The position numbers were made by a program, and so were the translations under genes. A stretch of DNA of 64,000 bases, taken from Alkalihalobacillus deserti (GTDB lineage: Bacteria; Bacillota; Bacilli; Bacillales; Bacillaceae_D). The stretch covers positions 62,001-126,000 of the forward strand of contig NZ_JAJAFR010000003.1 of assembly GCF_020734105.1 (NCBI RefSeq), read 5' to 3'. The notes under the pieces were generated by a model, which saw only the letters and a list, made by a program, of their open reading frames with translations, searched no databases and had not been told where the DNA came from. Shown here piece after piece: positions 35,769-47,100 of this stretch. How positions within the stretch are numbered: position 1 is the first letter of the stretch; each line of letters opens with the position of its first letter.

Positions 35769-36097
35769 ATTAGAAAGGAGAGAGAAATGAATCTGATCGT
35801 ATAGCTAGTTAAGGGGCTTAGTTAAGGCGATCAGATCGAGAAGAACACCTCCTTTTATTGGTATACTACAAGTTATGTTGTTATTCTAATAAAGAGATAG
35901 ATCATATGCGGAACTAAAAAAGAACAAACGAATGTACTAGTGAAAACGTGATCTTGAATTGAAAATGGCCTACATTAACAGGGAATGTAATAGTCTAGAA
36001 AGAGTACATAAGGTATAAAAGTTCATATTGTATTTCCTCATAATAAGATACGCTTCTGACCTTCAATGCTGATTTTCACGATGTACTTCATAACCTG

Positions 36098-37058
36098 TTC
36101 ATCCTGGTTCAATTAAAGCAAGGGGAGGCTTTCATGAAGTGTTCTCAATTGCTGAGAGCATTGCGTTTAAACATCAACTTTTGAATGATAAAAGTGACTC
36201 ATATACCAAACTATTACATCCTAAGAGCCGCCAAGTGTTTTCTACCTATTCAATTGCTGTTGGCTCAACAGGAAATCTAGGACTTAGTTCGGAATGATTA
36301 GTTCAAAATTAGGATTCCAAGTAACTGTTCACATGTCAGCTGACGCGAAAAAATGGAAAAAAGATTTATTACGAAAAAACGGTGTTCATGTGATTGAATA
36401 CGCGGGTGACTATAGCGAGGCAGTAAATAGAGGAAGGATACAATGTCATGATCAAAGCGATGTCATTTTATTGATAATGAAGATTCCGTTTCTCTTTTTT
36501 CTGGATATGCTGTTGCTGCCTTAGGTTTAAGGGACCAGTTAGAACAAAACAACATAAAAGTCGATCAAGAACATCCCTTATTTGTTTATTTCTTTTGGGT
36601 TGAAGCATGTGTTTGGAGATGCGGTTCATTGCTTTTTCGCTGAACCGACGCATCCACCTGCGATGTTAATTGGTTTGCTTACAAAAGGCATAGTACGATT
36701 TCTGTTCAAGATTTTCAAATTGATAATAAGACAGAAGCCGGTGGTAGCGGTGGGAAGACCATCGGCGTTTGTAGGGAAACTAATGGAACCATTGTTAAGT
36801 GGTGTCTTTACAGTTGAAGATGATGACTTATTTAAGCTCCTTTTTTTATTGCAAAAGGCTGAAGGGAGATTTTTAGAACCGTCTGCCCTTGCAGGAATGC
36901 TCGGGCCATTTATTTTGGAAAGCTCAAGTTATCTTGATAAACATCAAATTCAAAAAAAGAAGACTATTCATCTTGTTTGGGGGACAGGGGGAAGCTTAGT
37001 ACCTAAAGACTTGGTCCGCGACCTAACTGATAGGGGAGGCACCTTATTAAATAAGTAA
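36098..37058 (+). pseudogene. dsdA: D-serine dehydratase (DsdA), multiply frameshifted
   Basis: Segments of the PLP enzyme D-serine ammonia-lyase occur in order in changing frames: [20 protein letters not shown] (with the PLP lysine), [132 protein letters not shown] and HLVWGTGGSLVPKD. There are at least four frame changes, and the N-terminal third (before 36098) is not recognisable. This amount of damage is real decay, not single-base sequence error. Confidence 0.9.
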
Positions 37059-37059
37059 A

Positions 37060-37260
37060 TCAAAGAGAGAAAACTAGATGTGACAGCATATCTGGTTTTT
37101 TTCTTTTAAAGCGACTATCTGTACTTCTAGCTCGTAACAAGTTCAATTTATTTTTAATTTCCTCTTGTTTTTTTACTGTTTGTTGTTCATCTAATTCAAT
37201 CTGTTTAGTGACCCCATCCTGAATTTCAATAAGTAACCAATACCCCTCTATGAATAATGT
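37060..37260 (-). pseudogene. possible decayed minus-strand reading frame
   Basis: An open minus-strand stretch reads IEGYWLLIEIQDGVTKQIEL then DEQQTVKKQEEIKNKLNLLRA and ends at 37060. It has no start codon and no family I recognise. From 37260 to 37592 I see no gene. Confidence 0.25.
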
Positions 37261-37592
37261 TTTCTAATTCACTTGTCGCATCATTTATATTTACACCATT
37301 CGATATTTCCCATTCTTCATTATAAGAAGAATGGATGCAATGCTATTTTTTTCTCCTGTTGAAGTACTATAGTCGTTGCCATTAGTAGAAAGATTATAGT
37401 TCCATGAATACTAGTTGAATAAATATTTTCCCCTGCATGTTGTACTTTTTATACGACTCCGTCATGAAGGTGTCCATATGGGTTATCCTTGCCATCTGAT
37501 ATAATTGCAATTTCGTGGACAAGATATTCACAACCTGAAACGAAAGTGCTTGTCCCTTTAACATCACTCTATCTTTATTGTTTAACTCTTTA

Positions 37593-38294
37593 TTATTTCG
37601 AAAAAGGTTGACCCGCGTGAACGTGGGCACGTAAATCATTTTCAGCTGAATTATAGTGATCGTTATTCAAAGTAATCGTTTGTTCAGACCAATTTATGTT
37701 TGTAATCGATTTGGTTGATATAGGGACATATTGCTTTGAGAGAAAGCCGGTGATCTCTAATTCTAATAACTCTATTTTCCAAGTGTTATGATTGATTAGT
37801 ACATCTGATACTTTACCAATTTGAGAAATCTTAAATCGTCTCAACTCATTCACACTTAACAGTAAATAATCGGGATTAATTTCACTTTCATCTGGATCAT
37901 CTGTCATAATTGCAGAATTTATGACGGCAACAAAAGGATTTCCGCTCAGATCAACTCCGCTTACAGATGGACTAATGGTATCTCGCCAACCGTAGTAATC
38001 ACTTAATCTTTCTTCAAAAGAGCGGACAATAGGAGAGTGCTCGCCTAGTTTTGGGCTGTTTTTCACCTGTTCCTTGGTTGCATTGATTGAAATGGTTTGA
38101 TTTTCAATGTTTATGGCTGTACATCCTTCAAGACTTAGTAATACCTTTCCTCCGAAAAACCAAGTTTTGGTATCTCCAACGATATAACGTATGTTTAACG
38201 AGACTGGATCGAAATAAAGATTATCAATGGATCCTAGTTCACCATCTTTCATTAACATGGAGAAGCTTCCTAGACTTTTAGCCTTTAAATACAT
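37593..38294 (-). CDS. PRC-barrel domain protein
   Basis: The 233-residue product has two PRC-barrel-type repeats. The first, LMKDGELGSIDNLYFDPVSLNIRYIVGD, starts near residue 14; the second, RRFKISQIGKVSDVLINHNTWKIELLEL, starts near residue 151. Proteins of this kind occur in several Bacillus species; their function is not known, and the domain is best known from photosynthetic reaction centres and RimM. There is no signal peptide. AAAGGAGAG precedes the ATG. Confidence 0.8.
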   Translation of the reverse strand: MYLKAKSLGSFSMLMKDGELGSIDNLYFDPVSLNIRYIVGDTKTWFFGGKVLLSLEGCTAINIENQTISINATKEQVKNSPKLGEHSPIVRSFEERLSDYYGWRDTISPSVSGVDLSGNPFVAVINSAIMTDDPDESEINPDYLLLSVNELRRFKISQIGKVSDVLINHNTWKIELLELEITGFLSKQYVPISTKSITNINWSEQTITLNNDHYNSAENDLRAHVHAGQPFSK

Positions 38295-38448
38295 TGGTAA
38301 ATCTCTCCTTTAATCATTGGTTATACAACACTTTCCCAAAATACTCTTTTTGTAAACATATGCTTATTCTATTTCCTCGTAATCAGGTCTTATATGAAGA
38401 GAGAATCCATATAATAATGGTGGGAATGATCTCATGAAAGGTGGGAAC

Positions 38449-39102
38449 ATGATGAATTATCGTCAAAATCAAGCGTCAGCAGAAGGTCGTAATACGTTAA
38501 AAGTTTTTGGTGAAGCGAAAGTAACAGCTTCGCCTGACCAAGTGCAAATGACAGTAGGGGTTATTACTGAAAATGAATCTATTACTATAGGGCAACAGGA
38601 GAATACTACAACGATCGCAGCTGTTATCGCCGCAATACAAGAAATAGGTGTACGAGAAAATCAAATACAAACAGTTGTCTATCGAGTTGATCCTGAGTAT
38701 GATTATATCGAGGGAGTCGAAGTTTTTCGAGGGTATCGCATTGTACACCTCCTTCAAATCACGCTTGACCAAATAGGTTTAGCAGGTCTTGTTATTGACA
38801 CAGCCGTTGATAATGGTGCGAATTCAATCGCTTCTATTCAGTTCACTTTAAAAGACCCTATGCCCGTTTATAATCAAGCTTTAACGCAAGCCATTGAACA
38901 TGCGAGGCTGAAAGCTGAGACGATTACTGATTCCCTTCATGTAACGCTGAATCCAAGACCGCTTGAAGTGATCGAGGTGTTTAAATCTCAATCTCCTGAG
39001 CGGTATCCAGCTGTTCTTGCAGCACAAACGACTACTACACCTATTCAACCAGGTCAATTAACCTATGAAGTTGCCATTGAAGTGTTGTTTACTTACTTTT
39101 AA
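38449..39102 (+). CDS. SIMPL (DUF541) domain protein
   Basis: A 217-residue protein with the SIMPL domain: LKVFGEAKVTASPDQVQMTVGV at the start, TVVYRVDPEYDYIEGVEVFRGYR in the middle, DNGANSIASIQFTLKD and ALTQAIEHARLKAETI toward the end. The family forms oligomeric ring or channel-like assemblies, but its role is unclear. No signal peptide can be seen. The start at 38449 follows AAAGGTGGG; the in-frame ATG at 38434 overlaps that site. Confidence 0.85.
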   Translation: MMNYRQNQASAEGRNTLKVFGEAKVTASPDQVQMTVGVITENESITIGQQENTTTIAAVIAAIQEIGVRENQIQTVVYRVDPEYDYIEGVEVFRGYRIVHLLQITLDQIGLAGLVIDTAVDNGANSIASIQFTLKDPMPVYNQALTQAIEHARLKAETITDSLHVTLNPRPLEVIEVFKSQSPERYPAVLAAQTTTTPIQPGQLTYEVAIEVLFTYF

Positions 39103-39128
39103 TATTCTGGCATAATAATATACAGAAC

Positions 39129-39182
39129 GCTTTAGAAGCTTCTTTATGAGCGCGCGATGCTCCTTGAAGGAAGCTTTTTTTA
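39129..39182 (+). terminator. terminator after the SIMPL gene
   Basis: AAGCTTC and GAAGCTT arms enclose a 25-base GC-containing loop and are followed by seven T. Confidence 0.7.
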
Positions 39183-39228
39183 TTCGTGTAGGAATAAAAA
39201 AAGAAAGGTTAGAGAAGGGGAGAGACTG

Positions 39229-40146
39229 TTGAAGAGTTTAAAGTATGGGCTGTTATTGATTTTAGCTACGTTTTTTTGGGCAGGGAATTATGTTTTTGGG
39301 AAATATATTGTTACAGAACTTTCGCCCGTTTGGATTACGTTTTCAAGGTGGGTACTTGCCTTATTTGTTCTTCTTCCGATGGCGATCATAGTTGAAAAAC
39401 CGATTTGGCAAGATGTGAAGAAAGCCTGGCGACCATTATTATTACTAGGGGTTCTTGGGATTGTTGGTTATAATTTACTGCTTTATTCAGCACTTGGGTA
39501 TACTTCACCAACCAATGCTGCCTTAATTAGTGCGGTTAATCCAGGTCTAATTGTTTTATTTTCGGTATTATTATTAAAAGAGTCTTTATCAAAAATACAA
39601 ATAGTTGGTTTGTTTATTTCTTTATTTGGTGCACTTATTATTTTAACTAGAGGGAATTTACTTGGAATCTTTCAAATTAGTTTTAATCAGGGTGATCTGT
39701 TAATGGTAGGCGCCGTTATTGTTTGGACATTCTATTCTATTATTGGCAAACGATTATTAATCCCTCCAATTACTGCAACAGCGGTATCAACACTATTAGC
39801 AATGGTGATCTTGGCGCCTTTTGCTCTTTGGGAAGGCTTTTATTTTTCTGAAGTAAGTCAACTATCTTTATATGGAATCTTATATATGTTTTTGTTTTCG
39901 TCAGTTTGTTCCTTTGTATTCTGGAATATCTCAGTGAAAAAGCTAGGGGCAAGTCAAGCTGGGATCTTCTTAAACTTAATTCCAGTATTTACAGCTCTCA
40001 TTAGTTTAGTACTTGGTGAAACCATTAAGACTGAACAATTGGTCGGCGGGCTACTTGTATTTTTAGGTGTGTACTTAACATCAGGAATGCTAACGAATAG
40101 CATAGAACATGTCAGAAAAAAGAAGGAGTTTCAAAAAAGTGCTTAA
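39229..40146 (+). CDS. EamA-family (DMT) transporter
   Basis: This 305-residue protein has ten predicted membrane segments in two EamA repeats. Repeat one contains ATFFWAGNYVFGKYIVTEL, SRWVLALFVLLP and TSPTNAALISAVNPGLIVLFSVLLLKESL. Repeat two contains YMFLFSSVCSFVFWNISVKKL followed by GASQAGIFLNLIPVFTALISLVLGE. It is an intact paralogue of the broken gene at 11380. The substrate cannot be predicted. The TTG at 39229 follows AAGGGGAG with proper spacing, unlike the longer frame to 39157. Confidence 0.87.
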   Translation: MKSLKYGLLLILATFFWAGNYVFGKYIVTELSPVWITFSRWVLALFVLLPMAIIVEKPIWQDVKKAWRPLLLLGVLGIVGYNLLLYSALGYTSPTNAALISAVNPGLIVLFSVLLLKESLSKIQIVGLFISLFGALIILTRGNLLGIFQISFNQGDLLMVGAVIVWTFYSIIGKRLLIPPITATAVSTLLAMVILAPFALWEGFYFSEVSQLSLYGILYMFLFSSVCSFVFWNISVKKLGASQAGIFLNLIPVFTALISLVLGETIKTEQLVGGLLVFLGVYLTSGMLTNSIEHVRKKKEFQKSA

Positions 40147-40415
40147 CTAGGACGTGGAACGATGAAATAAAGAACGTACTTATTTTTACGGCAACTGTGT
40201 TATTTGGGCAGTAGTGAAAAGGAATTTATAGAAAATCTCAAATCAAAATTCAAAACATGCTTTCTAGAGGATGTTTTTTGACAAAAATAATCGAATTATT
40301 TCCTAGTATTTTGACTTATAAAAACGAATTCGATCTTGTTTTGTCATGTGCTTGAATTAGAGGTTCAATTCATAGTAGGATTTTCATAGACTACTATGTT
40401 AAGGAGATGCTTAAT

Positions 40416-41042
40416 GTGAATAGAATACTTATTGGTGTTTTAGGAGTCATCGTTGTGGGTGTTAGCGTGTATTACATCGCTTTTACTAATAATTCAATTG
40501 AAGAGTCTTCCCTTAATAAGATAGATGCTGAAAAAGTTACTGTTGAAAAACCAGAAAAATTAGATGAAGAAAATGAAGTAGAAATAGATAAGACAGGTAC
40601 TGCCGGCTTAGAAGAGGATCAAGGATATGAGCATCTTGCCTTTCGCGAAGGTCAAGAAATAGCTGTAAAAGCTCTCATAGCGAAACAACATGAATATTTA
40701 AATGAATTAGCTGGTTGGGGTAATGCAGAAAAGGTGAATGCAACGCAATTAGAAAATGATGATAAATGGAAAAGCCTGCGGAAAGATATTAAATGGTTAC
40801 AGGAAGAAGGATTTGCTAACTCTAAAGTAATAAATGATATGAAAAATGCGAATGATTTTCTCATAATAGCTACGAATACAGGAGATTCTATGGCGGTCAG
40901 ATTTTTACATCGAATTTTTCATGATTTAGACGCCAAGGTAAATCAGCAAAAAGTCGATCTAGTGTGGGGAGTAACTCATGCGTTTGGGAATATAGGACAA
41001 CAAGAGCAATTATATGCGTATCTTTCAAAAAATGAAGAATAG
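40416..41042 (+). CDS. hypothetical membrane-anchored protein (DUF6241-like)
   Basis: A 208-residue protein with one N-terminal membrane helix (ILIGVLGVIVVGVSVYYIAF), a Glu/Lys-rich linker and a helical extracytoplasmic domain (HLAFREGQEIAVKALIAKQH, WGVTHAFGNIGQQEQLYAYL). I do not recognise it with certainty; the domain family name is a guess from general pattern. The GTG at 40416 is nine bases after AAGGAG, better placed than the ATG at 40407. Confidence 0.6.
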   Translation: MNRILIGVLGVIVVGVSVYYIAFTNNSIEESSLNKIDAEKVTVEKPEKLDEENEVEIDKTGTAGLEEDQGYEHLAFREGQEIAVKALIAKQHEYLNELAGWGNAEKVNATQLENDDKWKSLRKDIKWLQEEGFANSKVINDMKNANDFLIIATNTGDSMAVRFLHRIFHDLDAKVNQQKVDLVWGVTHAFGNIGQQEQLYAYLSKNEE

Positions 41043-41135
41043 ATTTTTATACAAATGTGGACAGATCCCCTTTTCCTATCTAATTGTGTGCTAGAATTAA
41101 TGATAGATTAAAATTATTAGGTAGGGTCATTAAAT

Positions 41136-42185
41136 ATGAGTGATAGAAAAATTAAGTTTTTTGGAGCTAGGTTAATTAAGACAGGGATTGCTGTTTTTAT
41201 TACTGCTACAATCTGTTATTATTTTGATTTACCTATCGTATTTGCAGTTATTATTGCTATTGTAACGATTGAACCAACAGCTTCAGATTCAATCAGAAAA
41301 GGAATCATTCGTTTTCCTGCTGCTTTAATTGGAGCTGGGTTAGCCACGACGTTTACTTATTGGTTCGGTCATAGTCCTATTACCTATACTCTTGCAGCTG
41401 TGTTTACTATCTATATCTGTATTGGACTAAAATTAGAAGTTGGAGCCCTTATTGCGACGATAACCGCAGTTGCGATGATTCCAGTAACACAAGATCACTA
41501 TTTTTTAACTTTTATTGAAAGAATTGGTACGACAACGATAGGTTTGATTATCTCAACTTTTGTAAATTTTTTTATAATGCCACCTCATTTTTCAGAGGAG
41601 ATCAAAAAGCGTAATGATCAACTGTTTGAAGATACAGCGGAACTTCTGAAAAAAAGAACAGATGAACTTATATCGAGTAAAAAAGCAATTTCAAGGGATT
41701 GTCAAAAAGAGTATATGAGAATAACAAGTGAATTAGCAAAATCTTTTCAATTGTCTCGTTATCAGCGTGATGAATGGAAGTATCACAGGCATTCCATTAG
41801 TGAATTAAGAGTTTTCGTTAATGAGACCAAAAAGTTAAATCGATTACAGCAAATTCATTATCATTTGGGGCATTTAATAACCGTACATATTAGTGAGAAA
41901 GCATTTAGTCATTCTGATCAAGTCCTTCTGAAACAAACGATTGATTCGACCGTCGACTTATTAAAAACGGCGGGGGTAACCCCCTCGGATGAACACATTA
42001 AAAACATAAGAGAACTTGATGAGCAGTTTTGGCACACGAATGATGACTCTCAACCTTCAACTAAAAAGTACCATCATCACTTTACAACTGAAACCATTAT
42101 GTTATTTGTCATTCTTTCGATTCACGATGTTTTAGAAGAATTGGGAGCTAGACCGAAACCTGTTTCGCAACAGGAGAAGCATTGA
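41136..42185 (+). CDS. aromatic acid exporter-family (FUSC-like) membrane protein
   Basis: A 349-residue protein with an N-terminal membrane domain of about five helices (residues 15-150, including VTIEPTASDSIRKGIIRFPAALIGAG and GLKLEVGALIATITAVAMIP) and a long C-terminal cytosolic helical domain. This matches the ArAE_1 family of Gram-positive bacteria, related to AaeB/FUSC exporters. The substrate is unknown. A separate gene for the periplasmic partner is not expected in Gram-positives. Confidence 0.82.
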   Translation: MSDRKIKFFGARLIKTGIAVFITATICYYFDLPIVFAVIIAIVTIEPTASDSIRKGIIRFPAALIGAGLATTFTYWFGHSPITYTLAAVFTIYICIGLKLEVGALIATITAVAMIPVTQDHYFLTFIERIGTTTIGLIISTFVNFFIMPPHFSEEIKKRNDQLFEDTAELLKKRTDELISSKKAISRDCQKEYMRITSELAKSFQLSRYQRDEWKYHRHSISELRVFVNETKKLNRLQQIHYHLGHLITVHISEKAFSHSDQVLLKQTIDSTVDLLKTAGVTPSDEHIKNIRELDEQFWHTNDDSQPSTKKYHHHFTTETIMLFVILSIHDVLEELGARPKPVSQQEKH

Positions 42186-42212
42186 ATTTTTCAAGAAGTC
42201 GGAGGAAGCAAA

Positions 42213-42683
42213 ATGAGTTTGCGTTTTTATGAGGGGATTAATTTTTGGAAATCGCCATCAGAATATAAGCCTGGAGTAAAATTAACAAAAGAAAGACTCC
42301 AGGAAGTTGAACAATTATTAGGAGTTAAACTGCCGATGGCTTATATTCAATTAATGGAAGCACAAAATGGTGGAGAACTCAGTTTCAGGTATGTTTTATT
42401 TGAAGATGGTGATGCTGCAATTATTCCTTATTTATATGAAATTGACATCGATCATGGTATCGGCTTATCACCGATTTTTATTGAGGAATGTAGTCTTCCG
42501 GAAGGGATGGTTCTCTTAACAGGCGATCTTCACTCTTGGTTAGCACTTGATTACCGAAAAAACAAACAACCTTCTGTTATCTATATTACCGAAAGCGATT
42601 CTGTCAATGGGACTTGGGAAGAATATCCATTAGCGACAACCTTCGCGGAGTTTACTGGACGTTTGTTTTTAAAAGATGAGTAG
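42213..42683 (+). CDS. SMI1/KNR4-family protein
   Basis: The 156-residue product shows the SMI1/KNR4 (SUKH) fold pattern: LTKERLQEVEQLLGVKLPMAYIQLMEAQNGG, then IEECSLPEGMVLLTGDLHSWLALDYR. SUKH proteins are common immunity proteins against polymorphic toxins, but stand-alone members are also frequent. No toxin gene is nearby. GGAGGAAG precedes the ATG. It follows the ArAE gene by 27 bases. Confidence 0.8.
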   Translation: MSLRFYEGINFWKSPSEYKPGVKLTKERLQEVEQLLGVKLPMAYIQLMEAQNGGELSFRYVLFEDGDAAIIPYLYEIDIDHGIGLSPIFIEECSLPEGMVLLTGDLHSWLALDYRKNKQPSVIYITESDSVNGTWEEYPLATTFAEFTGRLFLKDE

Positions 42684-42849
42684 CTTAAACCTCAGACCAA
42701 TAAAAAATCATCTTTACCATTAATGGGAGGATGGTTCTTTTGTTTTTTTAATAAAACTAGGAGGAGTTCGGTTAAACTTTAATTTTTCCTTTGCGTCCTT
42801 CTGTTTAACCTGCTTTGATATTGCCTGATGTAACAGTAAAACAAGTGGA

Positions 42850-42888
42850 ACCACCCACTTCCTTTGGAATGAGTGGGTGGTGTTTAAT
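42850..42888. terminator. hairpin between convergent genes
   Basis: CCACCCACT and AGTGGGTGG form a perfect 9-bp stem, followed by TTTAATT. It serves the + strand SMI1 gene and, on the other strand, the broken catalase. Confidence 0.8.
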
Positions 42889-43690
42889 TATTGTAGAGGT
42901 TGAGAAAAATTTGCTTGGTTTGTCATGGGAGGAGGTTGTCCGGGTATTGGACTATCATGCACATAAGCTGGAGCTTGTATGAGAGCTGGAACTTGACCCA
43001 TTAATTCAGGACTCGTAATATATTCAAAGTTACTTTTACCATCCATACTTCGGCCATTTGCCCATCTTCCTTGAGCGCTCTCTATGCCATTGGAAAAGTT
43101 CATAAATGAATAAGCTACTTCATTCTTTTGTAATTGGTGCGGGAAAGTACTAGGAACAATTGGATCTTGCTTCTGCTCTAATTCTTCGATAGAAGCCATC
43201 CATTGATTTTGATGCATCGTATCTCTTGCAATTAAAAACGATAACATATCTTTTACACCAGGATCATTTGTCATCTCATACAAGCGTCCCTGGGATTCAG
43301 CGTTTAAGGTTGCCACTGGCAATTGTATAGCGAGCAGTCCAAGGGTAACCCATACTGCCATCTGGTTTTGCACCGAGTCCTCCGACAATTAAATGTTGAG
43401 GATTCATTCCGCCTAATGCAGCTTCAATAATCGGGTCTTTAGCTGCTTCTTTTTGTTCCTTTGCAGGTGCTCCGTCTAACAATTGAGCAATCATCGTAGA
43501 AAGCATTTCAACGTGAGCAATTTCTTCTGTCCCAATGTCAAGTAACATATCACGGTATTTTTGTTCGCCCCGACAGTTCTATCCTTGGAATAAATATTGC
43601 ATCATAACAGAAATTTCTCCAAACTGTACACCTGAAGTTTCTTGTAGCTTTTTGGCATAAGAAACGGTTCTGCTCTGTGCTTCAGTTCCC
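42888..43690 (-). pseudogene. manganese catalase, broken
   Basis: The reading frames give most of a YdbD-like Mn catalase: [25 protein letters not shown], a TAG near 43576 in place of the usual Trp, then CRGEQKYRDMLLDIGTEEIAHVEMLSTMI, GGMNPQHLIVGGLGAKPDGS, a frameshift between 43297 and 43388, and LNAESQGRLYEMTNDPGVKDMLSFLIARDTMHQNQW. The Glu and His metal ligands are in these blocks. The N-terminal 20 or so residues are missing where the next gene begins. It would have removed hydrogen peroxide, possibly in spores. Confidence 0.9.
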
Positions 43691-43712
43691 TTGCAAGTTT
43701 GGGGGGGGGTTC

Positions 43713-44003
43713 ATGAATAAAAAGAAGATTACAGTAATAGGGAGTATAAATATGGACTTAGTTATAACAACAACAGTCCGACCAAATGTAGGTGAGACGG
43801 TGCTAGGCCAATCATTTAATACTGTACCTGGTGGAAAAGGAGCTAACCAAGCGGTTGCAGCCGCTCGGCTTGGTGCGGCTGTTCGTTTAATTGGTTGTGT
43901 GGGCAACGATGTCTTTGGTCAACATTAAAGGAACATTTGAAAGAGGAAGGAATACAATTATATGATAATGGGCCCGTACAAAAAAACTATTTAAATCCAT
44001 AAT
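43713..44003 (+). pseudogene. rbsK: ribokinase (RbsK), N-terminal fragment
   Basis: [20 protein letters not shown], then [28 protein letters not shown], is the PfkB-family ribokinase start with its GGKGANQA substrate motif. The frame ends at 43928; in another frame [26 protein letters not shown] continues and stops. Only about 95 of 300 codons remain, and the ATP-binding C-terminal half is gone. A run of nine G precedes the ATG and may mark a deletion joint with the catalase remnant. Confidence 0.88.
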
Positions 44004-44059
44004 AGCGGATAAATGGTTAAGTGTAATTAGTTTGCGAAAACTATAATAAAACGGAGAAA

Positions 44060-44096
44060 GAAAAGTGACTCAAATGCTTTATAGAGTCACTTCTTT
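44060..44096. terminator. hairpin downstream of the SNF2 gene
   Basis: AAGTGACTC and GAGTCACTT arms (14-base loop) flanked by A- and T-rich sequence. It can end transcription from both sides. Confidence 0.75.
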
Positions 44097-44115
44097 GCTG
44101 TACTATTCAGTCCGT

Positions 44116-47100
44116 TTACGAAAAAGTTAATAGATTCCTTATATCTTCCGCACTTAGTGATTGTAGCGTTTCCTCACCTGGTTGAATAATCGAATCAACA
44201 AGTGCTTTTTTGCGTTCATGCAAATCAAGGATTTTTTCTTCAATCGTACCATTTGCTATTAATTTAACGACTTGGACATTTTTTGTTTGACCATACCGAT
44301 ACACACGATCAGCAGCTTGTTCTTCGATCGCTGGGTTCCACCATGTATCATAGAGAATCACTGTATCACCGCCAATTAAATTAAGTCCTGTTCCGCCAGC
44401 TTTTAGTGAAATCAAAAAGAGAGATTGTTCGCCGTTGTTAAACCGTTCTGCCATTTCAACCCGTTGTTTTGGTGGAGTTTGCCCATCTAAATAATGATAA
44501 GTCCAACCATTGTCATCAAATGAGTCTTTAATGAGACGGAGCATGGAAGTGAATTGAGAGAAAATTACCATTCGTTGACCTGATTGTAAGCCTTCCTCTA
44601 CATATTCCAATAATCGCTCCATTTTGCCAGATTGATAAACGGCGTCTTGATTGATCAAATTAGGATGACAGCAAATTTGCCTTAGTCGAGTTAAGCCAGC
44701 TAGAATCTCAATTCGTTTTTGTTGGAATTGATTAGTATTTATCGCTTCGTTAACATCATTTGTTAGCTGTTTAACTTGGGCAACATACATTTTCTTTTGA
44801 TCTGCGCTTAGATCAGTGTATTGAACGGTTTCAATTTTATCAGGCAACTCTGATAAAACATCTTTTTTAAGGCGGCGTAAGATGAAGGGGCGAACTCGTT
44901 TCGCAATCACTTCATTTTCTAAATCTTTAAATTGCTTTTTTGTACCGAGCATTCCAGGTAAGAGGCTATGGAAGATCGAGTAAAGCTCATCTTGATGATT
45001 CTCAATCGGAGTGCCACTTAAGGCAAAGCAACTATTGGCTCTTAATGCTCGTACCGCTTTTGTTGTTTTCGTTGTTTCATTTTTTATCGCCTGTGCTTCA
45101 TCAAGGATAATCGCCTGAAATAATAAGGATTCATAAATATCACCATCCCGTTGAATGAGCGGATAGGAAGTAATAAAAACATCAGCATCAGGGTTTTGTA
45201 TAAGTAAATCTTTGCGTGCTTGTTTGGTCCCAACCACTACAATAACATTTAATGATGGCGCGAATTTCGCGATTTCTTTTTCCCAGTTGTAAATTAGACT
45301 TGCTGGAGCGATGATCAATGCCTGGAATGATGAACGTGCTTCTTTCTCAGCTTGTAAAAAGGCGATCGTTTGAACGGTTTTCCCAAGTCCCATGTCATCC
45401 GCTAATATTCCTCCGAGTCCAACTAGAGCTAATGTCCGTAACCAACGATAGCCATTGACTTGGTATTCTCGTAAATCTGCATGGAAGTCTGAAGGAAGTT
45501 TCCAGTCACTAAACTCAGGTGATTGAATGTCCGACAAAAGTTGATGCAGTTTCTTAGACACTTTTGTCGAGCTTTTGTCACCCTCTAATTCAAAGGCTTT
45601 ATGCAAAGGAATGGCCATCTCTTTTTGCAACGCTTGTTTAGGAGAGGCAACGGTTTTTATTACTTGTTTCATCGAATCAAATCGATCATGATTTAATTGC
45701 AAATAAGATCCAGAAGTCAATCTGTAGTATTTAGTATTTGTTTGCAACGCACGAAGGACATCGATGATATCTTCTTCCGGAATGCCATCGATTGAAAACG
45801 TCAAATCAAGCCAATTGGTCTCTGAATTGACATCTAATTTAACGGATGGAGTCGATGTTGGTGTAGCAATGACTTTTTTGACGGAAGCAGTCGTATAGAC
45901 GTCAAGTTGATTTTGTAAAAGAGAGAGCTCCTCAAAAAGAAAGGGGACAATCGAATCCCATGTTGATAATTTCAGTTGTCCTTCCATGATGGAAAAATCA
46001 GTACGGCGAATTAACTCTAGAATCAGCTCTTCTTTCCGAACATCTCTAGTGATGATTTTCTCTTGAGTAGAATCGTTCTTTTCATCAAATGGATTACGAG
46101 TGTACTCCCCGTATTCAAACGATACACGCCCCGTTAAAATGCCGTTATCAATGTCGAGAAAGAACTTCGCCTTTAATGGCTTAGTTTCAATCGATTGTCG
46201 CAAAGATTCAGACATGTCTACTTGTCCAATCGTAGACAACGAAGGAAGAACGTAAGAACAGAAAGCTTCTAGCTGCTCTTTGGGAATAACATCCATAACT
46301 TCATCGTTTGAATGTTGTTCCCCAATAATCTGAATCTCTTTTGCTTGAGCACTTGTTAATTGATAGATTTTATTTGCGCTTATAAGAATTTGATATTCCT
46401 CTTCTGCAAAATCAAAATCAGCTGCATTTAAGCTGATTAACTCGATCAGATTCTCTTGTTCCAAAGATTCCTGTAAAGAAAATTGAAACAGTCTTTGTTG
46501 GCCAAGCGGTTCAATTTTGACGTTTTTTGTTTGATACCCCCCGATCGAATATGAGAAAGAGACTTCTTTTAACTTCTCTAAAAGAGAACGTAGGCTTACG
46601 GCTGGTATTTCTAAAGAACGCTTTTGGTTTGGCCTGAAGTAATAAGGTTGTTGCTGTGTGGCTTGAATGGCCAAATGAGTAAACAACTGTTGAAAAATAG
46701 CGACATCATGCTGATTGAAAACATGAACAGAGGGATCATAACGAAAGTTAGGCGTGAATGTATAGGATTGTTTCTCCATCCAAGCTTGAATAAACTCCTC
46801 GATATCCCTTACGACATACATTCGTTTGGATCCGACTTTTAACTTTAATTCAATTTTATCAATTACATGTTCTTTAAAGCTCGGTGCATACGAGAATATA
46901 ATCTCATACTCGACCAACAGTTGTTCCATATGAATAGAAGGAAAATATACTTCTTCAAAAGTCGTGTCCCGAAACCTTTGTAACAGTTTGCTATTAGCCT
47001 GTGGTGACTCTAGCACGGGCACTTCTGCTTCGTTAGAGCCTTCTTTGATCTCATACAACATGGCGATAATATGCTTGCATGCACCTGGATAGGTGTTAGC

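Noticed and set aside
36293..36295. TGA in dsdA as selenocysteine
   Set aside because: It arises from a frameshift within [12 protein letters not shown]; the correct reading continues in another frame.
37394..37639. 81-residue minus-strand open frame
   Set aside because: It overlaps the end of the PRC-barrel gene, has no ribosome-binding site and an unremarkable sequence.
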